Of a DNA stretch of 64,000 bases, positions 1 through 10,573 are shown piece after piece. How positions within the stretch are numbered: the first letter of the stretch is position 1; each line of letters begins with the position of its first letter. Under the pieces are notes generated by a model. That model was not told where the DNA came from. It worked only from the letters and a program-made list of their open reading frames with translations, and did not search any database. The position numbers and the translations under genes are program-made. Source of the DNA: Liquidambar formosana (Eukaryota; Streptophyta; Magnoliopsida; Saxifragales; Altingiaceae); NCBI GenBank assembly GCA_039720395.1, contig CM077823.1, positions 38,174,536 through 38,238,535 on the forward strand, in the 5' to 3' direction.

Positions 1-161
1 TCGTTTCTTATTGATTTTTTGTTGGCCTTGGTACTCAAATCGCGGCCTGTCATAAATGGCCCAAAGTTGTTTTGTAAGGTAGGTAGAAGAACAATGACTT
101 ACGGTCCTTTTCAGCTTTTGTAATTGGCCCGTCAAGTGGCCTGGTGCTTGAGATTTGGGAA

Positions 162-560
162 GGGAATGGTTATTGCAACCCCCACATTCTTATCACCCAC
201 CCCACATTCTTTAAGTTTTTGAGGTTTTATGCAAAATATAAAAGGTTTTTATGAAAACCAGCCATGATATCCACTAGAAAACATCATTTTGAACAACTTT
301 GTAGAAGAAAGTTTTTCCAAAATCAATCGTTTAGATAGACTTTTTGGCAAAAAATGAAATAAATGCTATAAATGGTTAAAAAGTATATTTAAACGATGGA
401 TTTAGGAAAAACTTTCTTCTACAAAGTTGTTCAAAATGATGTTTTCTAGTGGACCAAGTAATCGGTTTTTGCAAAAACCTTTTACATTTTTCATGAAATC
501 TTAAAAATCAAAAGGAAAGGGTTGGGCTTATAAGAATGGGGGGTTGCAATAGCCGTTCCC
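162..560. mobile_element. MULE-type hairpin MITE, chimeric after an inversion
   Basis: Both ends carry the terminal inverted repeat (TIR) GGGAAnGGnnATTGCAACCCCC. Two long inner arms (about 274-325 and 397-449) are inverted complements around an A/T-rich centre. The flanks do not match each other: 153-161 reads ATTTGGGAA and 561-569 reads AAATTGTAA. The partner of the right flank, TTACAATTT, is found at 19205-19213 beside a half copy of the same MITE. The 9-bp TSD length and this TIR are shared with the MULE-like element at 42375-43213. I infer that the element is one product of an inversion between two MITE copies. Confidence 0.8.
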
Positions 561-1081
561 AAATTGTAAAATTTGGGCTTAAGGTACCATCAACCCGAAC
601 CAACTACCCAGCTAGCTAATTGGAGTTATGGCCCTAACTACAATTCCCAATTATTCACAACCCTCCAAATCCCTAAAATATTTCATGGTAATGCTGCTAA
701 GTATATATTGACCCAAGACTCTGAAGAGTCAATACCCAGAGTCTGAGGAATCAAACCCAAGACTTCACCTCGTAAGAGGTGGAAAGATATCACTAGGGCA
801 CAGGGGTTGATGACCTCCTTAAGGTTTCGTCATTTTGGTGAACTATCTAAAGTATCTAACCATAAGAAAGTGAGCAACTCCGTGTGGGTGTATAGGATCA
901 CGACCAAGTATTTTTGTACGTAATTTTTTTTTTCTCTAAGTTGATTTATCAAATAGTAAATGGAGCTTGGGTCTAACTTTTTTATATACCATTGGATTCT
1001 CTAAATCTGATAGCTTAAAAATTGTGAGAAAAATTGTTATATTATAATTGTGTCTTCTGATCCTGACCTATGTATATATAT
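561..1081. other. SABATH intron-2 remnant, inverted relative to 40.7-42.4 kb
   Basis: Read on the minus strand, about 900-561 aligns by eye with 40.72-40.76 kb and 41.83-42.37 kb on the plus strand. Shared landmarks are TTCTTATGGTTA, CCTTAAGGAGG/CCTCAAGGAGG, CCTCTTAnGAGGTGGAAG, GTTGTGAATAATTGG and GATGGTACCTTAAGCCC. It lies downstream of SABATH exon 2 on the minus strand, so it was probably part of that gene's second intron. About 900-1081 shows no recognisable gene or element. Confidence 0.55.
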
Positions 1082-1307
1082 ACAGTAATGATTCTATCAG
1101 CATGAACTGATATAGGCTTATATCAGTACGGCTACAAATTTATAATTGTTGATTACAAACCTACAATTGATTGACTACAAATATCGCCCGTAGACCAGAT
1201 AATTATCCATTTGTAGTCAGTCAATTACTCAATTGTAAGTTTATAATCAGTTAATTGTAAGTTTGCAATCATAAATTATAGGTTTGTAACACAGATCATT
1301 ACTGTGT
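1082..1307. mobile_element. Foldback MITE inside a (TA)n microsatellite (Micron-like)
   Basis: The ends read ACAGTAATGATTCT and AGATCATTACTGTGT. Inner arms with ACAAATTTATAATTG/CAATTGTAAGTTTATAATC-type motifs can fold back. Both sides abut TATATATA runs, so the TSD cannot be told from the microsatellite. The layout resembles MITEs that insert in (TA)n, as described for the rice Micron family; kinship by sequence is not claimed. Confidence 0.55.
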
Positions 1308-1418
1308 CTATATATATATATATATATATGATATTGAAGTATAACTAAACAACTAAAATTATTAGTACCAAAACAAATAATCAAACAAAAGAGATGAAAT
1401 TAAGTAAAGAATGCCAAC

Positions 1419-2031
1419 CTGAGAACGCCATTGACGATTGTAACAAGAATGAACAAAATGAAGAGAATGATCAGGAAAGAGCCTCCCACAGAAAGACACA
1501 GGCATCCCTGCTACGAAACAGAGGGCCCAGACTCAACTCCCTTTTCTTTCTTCACTTTCTCATAAAAGCTTGGCAGTGACCCGAAAATAGTATTGAAATC
1601 ATTCCCCGGAAGATCATTCAAGAAAATTGGAGCATTGGTTCCTTTTGATTCAGTTTTCGGCACGTCGACCTGATGATGTCTATGATCTCTGAGACCACCA
1701 TAATTAAGGGTGTTGGGTCCTAAAGAACATCCCATGTCTGCAATCTTTATGCACTCAGGGAAATTGCTTAAGTAGAGCTATATTATATTATGCTTTCTTC
1801 TAATATGGGCTTTGATCTAAATATCACCTCTTTCTGAAAGATAATGAACATCAAAATGGTTAGTCCAAAGTAACAAAAAGAAAGAAATAAAGCAAAAAAA
1901 AGAAAAAGAAAAAGATATGGATAGAATAATAGAGAGAGAGAGACTTGAAGTAGTGAGTTATTGGAGTAGCTAGTGTCTCCTTGTCCTCCAATCATGCAAA
2001 GAACTTGCTCTACTTGACTACTGATTCGCAC
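1419..2031 (-). pseudogene. SABATH methyltransferase, 5' half (exons 1-2), broken
   Basis: SABATH enzymes transfer a methyl group from S-adenosylmethionine to carboxyl groups or ring nitrogens of small plant metabolites. Exon 1 (1945-2031) encodes the family's N-terminus, with QVLCMIGGQGDTSYSNNSLL matching the usual 'MnGGxGxTSYAkNSxxQ', and ends at CAA|GT. Exon 2 (1419-1833) follows a CTTTCAG acceptor and keeps EVIFRSKPILEES, the SAM-binding motif ADMGCSLGPNTL, FLNDLPGNDFNTIF, SLPSFYEKVKKEKG and [14 protein letters not shown]. It ends at CTCAG|GT, the usual SABATH intron position before 'VP.EL'. Stops (for example near 1783 and 1511) and at least two frame changes make it non-coding. The continuation, exons 3-4, is not beside it but on the plus strand at 19896-22837. 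The substrate cannot be inferred. Confidence 0.85.
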
Positions 2032-2039
2032 TAACCCTA

Positions 2040-2490
2040 GATCCTTGCCCCTGAGAAATGAATCAATACTTTCTACTCGAGCTTTTCTAAAAAAAAGAAG
2101 CCCTTTCGTTACTATTCATCGTTAATAAACTCAAATTTATTTTATTTTTTCTTATTTTTTATTTTTTTCGTTTTGATATCTTTGTTTTGGAACAAAACAA
2201 TTAGAATTAGGTTTGGTCAACTGGAATGTGTATTATCCATATAGGAATGAACTCGGCAAAATAACCCGTAACTTCGGGAGAAGGGTAGTTATTTGTATTT
2301 TACACAAGATTCCTGTTATTAAAACAGACAAAAATAAAATTCATTTGCACTTTCCCGCATGCGTTTCCTGTCAACCAACCAGCATTGTGAATATAGAAGA
2401 AAGGATATCATTTAATACATTTTTCTTAGTAACTTGTACATATACTAGGAGTGGTTTTGAAATTTTCTTCCCAGCCATTTACATACACAC

Positions 2491-2548
<58 letters not shown>

Positions 2549-2771
2549 CTTTGACAACCTCCAATTTATTGGATTTCATGTTTTCCAGGTTGTTACCCAA
2601 AAGGGAAAATCGAAGATAACAAAAGCAAATGACAGTCAAATCTTGACCACTTAAACCACAAAAAGTGGATATGCTTAAAACTTTGAACATTTTTTTTATG
2701 GCTATGATTTGCCTATCATTACTTTCAGTAATGATAGTCGGTCATGCTAGCAGACCTGTAAAGATTTTTTT
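2040..2771. other. No gene seen; (TA)n(GA)n microsatellite
   Basis: AT-rich sequence with a compound microsatellite at about 2487-2542, (TA)n followed by (GA)n. The open frames here are simple-sequence artefacts or short. Nothing resembling a coding domain was found. Confidence 0.6.
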
Positions 2772-2860
2772 CCAGGCTTTTCTTGCTTTTAGCCTCTTTC
2801 CCTTTTGATTCTGGCGTAGCTTCTCACTCCGATGGCTCCAATGCTACTTCACTAGCTTTA

Positions 2861-3069
2861 GTGCCTGTTTGGATGAGATTCTGGGAAGCCCAAAATCTCT
2901 TCTGATGGCCCATAATCACTTTTAAGAGTGTTTGGATAAAAAATGAGAAAAGTGATTGTAAGCCCAAAAGATATTTTGAGGCCAATTTGCTCAAGTTGCC
3001 TCCCCCTGATTCTGATTCAGCTTCTGATTCTACTTCTGATTCTACTCTGAAGCTATCCCAAACAAGTAC
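2861..3069. mobile_element. Tourist/Harbinger-like MITE in exon 2 of the AAA pseudogene
   Basis: The TIRs are GTGCCTGTTTGG and CCAAACAAGTAC, 209 bp apart in all. A 3-bp TSD, TTA, lies at 2858-2860 and 3070-3072. Alignment with the intact paralogue (about 51403-51416) shows the empty site: the flanks GATGAGATTA and AAGCTAGTGAA join to match GACGAAACTAGAGCTAGTGA. The insertion replaces the gene's C-terminal reading frame with MITE-derived codons. Confidence 0.85.
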
Positions 3070-3430
3070 TTAATCTCATCACTTCCTTTTTTTCCTGAAG
3101 GAACTCAAAGAGGCCTCTTAGAGCAATTTCGGGTTCTTCGTCCTTCAACAACTGCTCACCTACTTCAGTTGGAGTCACCGTCGTCATCTCAATCAATCCT
3201 TCAACCTTTGAGAAAAGAGGGTGTTGTGTGATCCCATGGTAATTGGAGGCCAGCATTCTGAACCCACATGGGGTGCAGTAGGACATATGAATGTGCACAT
3301 CCATTCGACCAGGGCGCAACAAGGCTTTGTCGAGTCAATATTTGTGGTTGGTTGTGAACACTATAATCCGCTCATCCCCACAACTTGACCACAATCCGTT
3401 TATGAAATTAAGCAATCCCGATAGGGTTAC

Positions 3431-4338
3431 CTAAAACCAGAAGAAAATATGTCAGTTAATTACCAATGAATAGTTTTTTCTTGGAATAAAAAGCACTTCA
3501 AAAAAATAAAACCATGTTGGTTCGTTCAGGGCAGGGAAATAGCGATCAAATTCACTATTAATAATAAGGATTAATTATGTTGACAAGAAAGGCCCCTTAG
3601 CTGAAAGACCTCTTAGTTGAGCCTCTTGGAGTCTATTAATAAATAACTAAAATACAGGACACTTTACTACATGCCCTCAAGAAAATCTAGTCCCAAATTA
3701 GTGGACAAATTATTTTGCCTCCACTAACATGAATTTTGATTTTGAGATATTTGCTTTGCTTCAGATTATACAATTCCACAAACACCAAGGTGATATAATA
3801 GACATTAAGATTGTGTGCTTACTCAACAAAATTTTACAAAGTATATAATTGGGATGGTTTTAGTCCCTCAGAAGCCTAAGAAGCCATACCACCCATAAGG
3901 ATGTTGTTTCCATAACTCCTCTGTTTACAATCTCTATTTATCACTCTCCTTGTTTGTTTGTTTTTTTTCCCCCTTGTACAAAGGGCTTTCGTGAGGTTTC
4001 AAACACTTGACCTAGGCTTCATGAGTCGTTTATCAAGCTCGACTTTGCGACCAGGCTAACCCATTAAAGTTCCCCTTGTTACCTAGCTATAATATGTACT
4101 CCTATATCATTGCAAACCTCTCAAATTCCAAATTCATATCAACAAAAAACAAACACATAAACCTGGGCAACAATTTTGTTGTCTTTTGAGGTAATTTGTT
4201 ATAATATGTTGTCTCCACACCCCTATCATTGTTGTCTGCCACAACCCAAAATCACCCACCAAACCACCAAAAGAATTATATGTGTATACACACACATCAT
4301 ATATATATACACATATGGAAGGAAATTAAAAGTCTTGC
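3431..4338 (-). other. Intron of the AAA pseudogene (GC-AG)
   Basis: On the minus strand the donor reads CAG|GCAAGAC and the acceptor CTGGTTTTAG|GTAACC. The intact paralogue uses the same unusual GC donor at the same codon. At about 3965-4078 (minus) there is a stretch with A-box/B-box-like motifs that may be SINE debris. A (TA)n/(CA)n run lies at 4280-4315. No ORF of note. Confidence 0.7.
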
Positions 4339-4804
4339 CTGGCACTGGTGCTCTGCTAATCCATGAGTACCCATAGTTCTGGCTGCTCTACGTCGATCTT
4401 CCAACTCAATGGAGCGATCGATATCCTCCACCACAAGTATCGATCGGTTTGCTGTCGAAATCATCAACCTCCTGAACTGTGAATTATTCCAAAGATTAGT
4501 AAGCTCCAAGTCATAAATATCAAATTTAAGATAATTCGCCATGGCCGCAACCAAACTCGATTTCCCTATACCAGGAGGCCCAAACAACAAAGTACCCACG
4601 CTTCCAAGCCTTGCCAACTCTCCTATAAAACTCCTTCCTCTTCACAAACTTCTCAAGATCATCAATTATCCTCCTCTTCATCTCCATATCCATTGCCAAC
4701 GTATCAAATGTTGCTGGATGATCAAGTATCACCGATTCCCAATTGTTACTACCACCCATCCCATCATTCTTCGATGTGAATAGCTTCAAAGTCTTGGTCT
4801 CTTC

Positions 4805-5328
4805 TGTAAGAAATTTTTGGACTCTATAGCTTATATTTTATTTAGATTAAGTTTTGAGTTAATTGTGATGATCTTGTAAAAGTGGAACCCATAGATCGAA
4901 CGGTTTTTTTGTCAATTACAGTGAATATGTTTTGACCGTTTGATCGAATATAATTTGGTAATATTAGTAGGATTTTAGTGAATGTGATGATTTGATTCTA
5001 TGTGTCTTGACGCATAGGACTTATGATAAGTTAAGTCCTAGTTGGATTTGGAAACTTAGGGTTAGTGGTCGTCACCTAGCTGCCTATATATTTCATTGTG
5101 TTTTGGAACCCTATCATCCAGAAGTTAGGAAGGCTGGGTGTAGTACCACAGCCGTCGTGGTTTTCTATTCTTGCAGGTAGAAGCATCTTTATAGTGACTA
5201 CGATTTCGACTCTTACCGGTATGTATAGATTATTTATTCAATTGTAATTTGCCATGCTATATAGATCCGATTCATCTTGTTTTCGCTTCCGCTTAGTTTA
5301 ATATTATCTGTTTTAATATTTTCTATCA
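4805..5328 (+). repeat. 5' LTR of the LARD-like element
   Basis: TG...CA ends. It aligns almost base for base with 8637-9146, apart from scattered substitutions and an extra segment of about 13 bp (around 5137-5150: TAGTACCACAGCC) missing from the 3' LTR. Confidence 0.9.
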
Positions 5329-5330
5329 TG

Positions 5331-5344
5331 TGGTATCAGAGCCA
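5331..5344 (+). other. Primer binding site (initiator tRNA-Met)
   Basis: TGGTATCAGAGCCA lies two bases after the 5' LTR, the standard copia-type PBS. Confidence 0.88.
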
Positions 5345-8300
5345 TGTTTCAAATCTATGTGGTTTTGGTGATCACTTAATCGTTAGATTATTTGCAAAAT
5401 TCCTTAATTTTAATTTGTTTTCGACATCATATTGATACCGCATTGGTTTCGCAATTTTCTTTTTGTTATATTCCTATGAAAATTGTTTGAAGGTTTTTTT
5501 TAAAACCTTAACTTTTAGAAAGCCAAAAGCACAATTTTGATCTATCTTCTAGAATTGATTTCAATCGGTGATGGATTGTTATTGTTTTGGCACCGACACT
5601 ATTTGGGCTGTTTGGGTGTCTTCTTTTGAGGTTGTTAGTAGCCAATTATGATTGGCCTTGTGGTTGTAAGATCCCTTGAAAGCAATATATTGAAGAATTT
5701 GTGAGAAACCCCTGCACCTTTATAAAAACACAAATTAACGTGAAGAGGAAAAAGCTCCATTTATTATTATTATTATTATTATTATTTTTTTATTGTACTT
5801 GTTGATCCAATTTGTTATTCCCAAAGTGTTTTGCCTTTGTGACCCAATTTTTTAAACTATTCCAAAACTATGGTTGTTAGTTTTAAAAGTCAAGAAGAAG
5901 AATTGTGCTCATGCCTTCAGCTTGCTACACGTGCTTGGGTAATCCTACTAATGGGGTCCGCATAGTTATTTGTTTTCAGTGAGGTTTTGAAAATTGTCAG
6001 TGGATGTATGTTATTTCCTCTTAATATTTGATGTAAATTTTTGAAAATATAATTTTTATGAGACGTCAAATTTTATAAGTGTCAATTATAGAATTTTTTA
6101 CATATTTTTTAAATTGACACTAGTTCGGTAATAAAACATATTTATTAGTCACTTGTGACTTGGTCTCATTTTTGCTCGAGGAAATAAATTAGTGTTGAAC
6201 TATTGAATTTATTGGCCTTTTGATATTTTGGATTTTTGGTTTCCGTTTTGTCAATTGATTCAAAACATATTTTTATTTATTCTCATTTGTTATTTCAAAA
6301 TTATTATATGTTTGAATCAATTTATCGGTGATCTTTATAAAGAATTATTATGTTAGCCCATATTAATTTATGTTTTGACTAGTAGTCTCCTATGGGAAAG
6401 GTATGACTATTGGTATTGTTGCATCATGATATATTGTGAGACTTGCGCTAATACTTGTATGAGACTATCGGACTGCCAAAGTAGACGAAAAATCTCTATA
6501 ACTATTACTAGAGGGCTCATTAGTATTTTGTTCAACATGTTTATGTTGAGTTTGTGTTACTTTTAAATGTCATGATGTTATGTTACGTTCGATCATGTCC
6601 ATTTTTGATATATGACCCAAAGGCTTTGTCATTTATGGTAACACAGTTGGAACGGGCAAGGAAGTGAAATATGCATGTGTGAAATTGATTTCAACATATA
6701 ACCCAAAGGCATTGAGAATGATAAGACACTATGTGTAGGAAACTTGCCTTGATCTTGCGATAAAGTCGCTTTGTTATTTGGTTCATGATTTTGACCCAAA
6801 TGAGGAATCTTGAATTGCAAATAATTTAGAATTTGGTCTACCCCAAAGATCAAATTTTTTGTGGATGTTATTGCATTTACATATGCTTAGTATTATATTA
6901 TCCACGTACGTTTTTGGCATATTTAATTTGCTCCCATTCTTTTATAATTTATTTCGAATATGCCATATTAATAGTGAAACAAATTACGATTCTATAGCTG
7001 TTAAGAAAGTGGTTGTTTTAAGATTAAGGCTATAGAAGAATTTCAAAATTTAAAATTGATCTCTTATTTTCTATTTCATGATTATAGATATAAATTTTTA
7101 AAATGAGATCAAATATAATTTATCTAGAAACTCACAAGCACAATATTTTTGGGGCCTTATATAATTTTTTTGCAATTTTGGGACAATATTGTACACTTTG
7201 ATGAGTTCTTTTTGGAAGTTCCGTTGGTGAAACTATTTGCCCAAGTTTTGAATTCATCACATAATTTTTGAAGAACTCTATTTGATTATAATCTCGGGTT
7301 TATATTTATTTGGTAATAAATTCATTTACTTGAGGTTTGGAGTATATTTAAAGTTTATAAATTTTGAGATGAAGAAAATCGAATATTTTTAGATATAGTA
7401 AACTATTAGTTTATATTGAAATATTTTGGATTTTTCTCGATATACAAATTTGAATGACCATTTGTGAACATCAATTTATTTGTGTCATTTCAAATAAATT
7501 CTTTTGGCTTAGATTTAATGGTCATTTTGTGATACTCTTATGTGTCCCTTATTCACATGTTTGTATCTAACCCACTATTTATAAACATTTTTCATCTTAT
7601 GAATGTTTTTTTTGTCAGTGGGAGTTTTTGCAAGAGATTATTTTGTTTTATATATAGGCTCAATTTTGTTTTAAATCATTACTAGCAAGTGCTTGTATTT
7701 TTTGTTCTACTATCCATAATTGTTTTAGAATAGTTTTGTTCGTGCACATTTGAATGCTATTCAATTATTTTACGGATTAGTGTGCATTTTGAATTAAATT
7801 TATTTGCACATCACGTTAATAAATACTTAATTGTATTTAGTACTTTTAGTTTGTGGGAACCCCCCAAATTTAGAATTTTTTGTTATAGACCATTTGATTA
7901 TTATTATTATCTTATGTCAGAGAAGTTTTATTGAAAATTACATTTACTTCTCGTCATAATTTTATATTATGTTACTATTAGTTTGATTAGTGGAAATCTA
8001 TTTCTGCATTGGTCTATTTGGATTCGTATTTATTTTCTTTCAAATTGAGAGTTTTGGTTCCTTAGAGTTCTTATTGAAATATATGTGAGATTCGATTTTA
8101 TATGCCCACTTTTGGGGACTTAGAACTCTTAAACTAACTTGAGAATTCTGGATGATTGGAAATCATCTGAAGTGCCCTCATCTGGATTTTGTTTGCACAT
8201 TCGTTATGATATGTCCCAATCATATTTTGGAACCAGGTGACATGTGCTTTTGTTTTTTTTGCACATGAAGTTTCGATGACCGTTCATGGGAAAGGCTTGT

Positions 8301-8636
8301 TTGTTTTTTCATTATACTTTGTTTCATGTCTTGTCCCATTAGACACATATCTCCATATTTTGTTACTTAAATATGATGATTTTGTAGATACTTTGACCTT
8401 GATAATAGGCCAGTACTGCGTAAATGCGTACGCCCTTCCTGATTGGGTGTTTATCAAATCATTGTAAATAAGTTTTGTTTTATAAACTCTTATATTACTA
8501 AATGTTTGGGCAACTTAAATAAGATCATCATTTGTTTTTCAAATTAATGACTGGCCACTCGACTTCGAAATTTTGTTATTAACTCAGACTTTGTTTTTAA
8601 ATTTTAAAATCTTTTGCTATGGTCCAAGTGGGAGAA

Positions 8637-9146
8637 TGTAAGAAATTTTTGGACTCTATAGCTTATATTTTATTTAGATTAAGTTTTGAGTTAATTGTGA
8701 TGATCTTGTAAAAGTGGGACCCATAGATTGAACGGTTTTTTGTTAATTACAGTGAATATGTTTTGACCGTTTGATCGAATATAATTTGGTAATATTAGTA
8801 GGGTTTTAGTGAATGTGGTGATTTGATTCTATGTGTCTTGACGCATAAGACTTATGATAGGTTAAGTCCTAGTTGGATTTAGAAACTTAGGGTTAGTGGT
8901 CGTCACCCAGCCGCCTATATATTTCATTGTGTTTTGGAAACCTATCATCCAGAAGTTAGGAAGGTTAGGTGTTCGTGGTTTTCTACTCTTGCAGGTAGAA
9001 GCATCTTTATAGTGACTATGTTTTCGACTCTTACCGGTATGTATAGATTATTTATTCAATTGTAATTTGCTATGCCATATAGATCCGATTCATCTTGTTT
9101 ACGCTTCCGCTTAGTTTAATATTATTTGTTTTAATATTTTCTATCA
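8637..9146 (+). repeat. 3' LTR of the LARD-like element
   Basis: Direct repeat of 4805-5328. It is preceded by the polypurine tract at about 8622-8636 and followed by TSD TCTTC. Confidence 0.9.
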
Positions 9147-9646
9147 TCTTCCATTACTGCCTTCCATCTACTTAACAAGTGTGGCAAGTAACTGTTTAAA
9201 GCGCATTCCTTGTGCTTTTTGTGAAAGCTCAGCTCCAAGTACCAAACCTCTGTCCTGTTGGGAGAGTTGTAAATAATGTTGCACGGACACTCCAAAAATG
9301 GAGGAAATGCAGTGTCGGACACGGACACTTGCCCGACACGCCTACGGCACGTGTCCGACACTCCAAATAAGTGTCTAGTCAATTTTACTATTTTTTTTTG
9401 GTCGGACACGGTCAGGACACGGGGGGGACACGCCAAGGACACGGACGGGACACTCCATGGACACGGCGGGGTCGTTTTTGTAAATATTTTTTAAAAAACC
9501 GGGGTACATAATGTAATGTTTTAAAAAATAAGGGGTCTTTTTTGTTAAAAAAAAAAAAAAGATTAAACGGGAAGGATTGAACCTTCCCGATCCTGTTCAG
9601 ATCCCAAGCCAAAAAGCGAGAGAGAGAAAGAGAGAGAGAGAAAGAG

Positions 9647-10040
9647 AGCGAACACCTTCGAGCTTCGTCCATGACCGACGGCGACGGCGACGACAGCAAC
9701 CAACAGCCTTCCCGACGACGATGACCTTCGTTCCTCCGACGATAGCCGACAACTCGACAACCCTTCCAAACCCATTCAGCCATTAACGAACAGCAGAGAG
9801 AAAGAGAGAGAGAGAGCGAACACCTTCGAGCTTCGTCCATGACCAACGGCGACGGCGACGACAGCAACCAACAGCCTTCCCGACGACGACAACCTTCGTT
9901 CCTCCGACGATAGCCGACAACTTGACAACCCTTCCAAACCCATTCAGCCATTAACGAACAGCAGAGAGAAAGAGAGAGAGAGAGAGAAGTCAGGATGGCG
10001 GAACCCCTTCGTCCATGACCGACGGCCTTCCCTCCGACGA
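9647..10040 (+). repeat. Tandem duplication, about 168-bp unit, in the hAT leader
   Basis: AACACCTTCGAGCTTCGTCCATGAC recurs with a period of 168 bp (starts 9651 and 9819), and a partial third unit begins after 9965. Each unit ends in a (GA)n tract. It lies upstream of the transposase start, so it is probably 5' leader or promoter. The long frames across it are due to the GA repeats. Confidence 0.8.
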
Positions 10041-10573
10041 CGACAACCGACGACCCTCATCGCACGACCATCTGTTTGAAAGCTAGGGTTTGAACCAAGT
10101 AAGTACCCCTATTTCTCCTGCTTTGCTTCTCTTCTTCCTCATCTTCTTCTTCTTCTTCTTCTTCTCCTTGGGTAAACTGTGTGACTGTACGAGTGTACGC
10201 CTATTTCTCCTGAAAGTTAGGGTCTTTTACCTCCATCGTTTTTGGGTGAACCACTGAAAATTTGTTTACTTTTCTTTTTGATTTCTTATATAGTTATATA
10301 TGACTTGCAATTGTTTATATATTGTTGTTTGGGTGATCTTTGTTGACTTTTTTTTTTTTATAAATTTTTTTATATGTAAGTTGCAATTTTTTATATATAA
10401 CCTGCACTTTTTTCGTGAGTTGGGTGTTGTCTGCTTGTTTCGGCATTGCAATAAGCCAGCAATTTATATTAATTATATATAATTAAGCTGCACTTTTGTT
10501 TATTCACTTTTATAAGAATCAGTGACTGCATATTATTTAAGTAGTTGTTTGTAAAGTCCTTAATATTGTAGGA

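Larger units (their letters stand above)
4805..9146 (+). mobile_element. Non-coding copia-type LTR retrotransposon (LARD-like)
   Basis: A 4342-bp element with 5-bp TSD TCTTC (4800-4804 and 9147-9151). LTRs of 524 and 510 bp start TGTAAG and end CTATCA. The primer binding site (PBS) TGGTATCAGAGC at 5331 is complementary to initiator tRNA-Met, typical of Ty1/copia. A polypurine tract, CCAAGTGGGAGAA, precedes the 3' LTR. The 3.3-kb interior (about 5345-8620) is AT-rich and shows no gag or pol frame on either strand. It must depend on enzymes from another element. It interrupts the AAA pseudogene between residues matching KTLKL and the preceding RMK region. Confidence 0.9.

Noticed and set aside
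1783..2031. Open frame that looks like a small multi-span membrane protein
   Set aside because: Only the first 29 codons are coding (SABATH exon 1). The hydrophobic part is the T-rich intron read through.
5345..8620. Searched for a hidden gag/pol in the LARD interior
   Set aside because: No frame above about 75 codons and no motif on either strand.
9412..9951. Ser/Arg-rich frames around 9400-9950 on both strands
   Set aside because: They arise from (GA)n and the 168-bp tandem duplication; no domain and no conservation signal.
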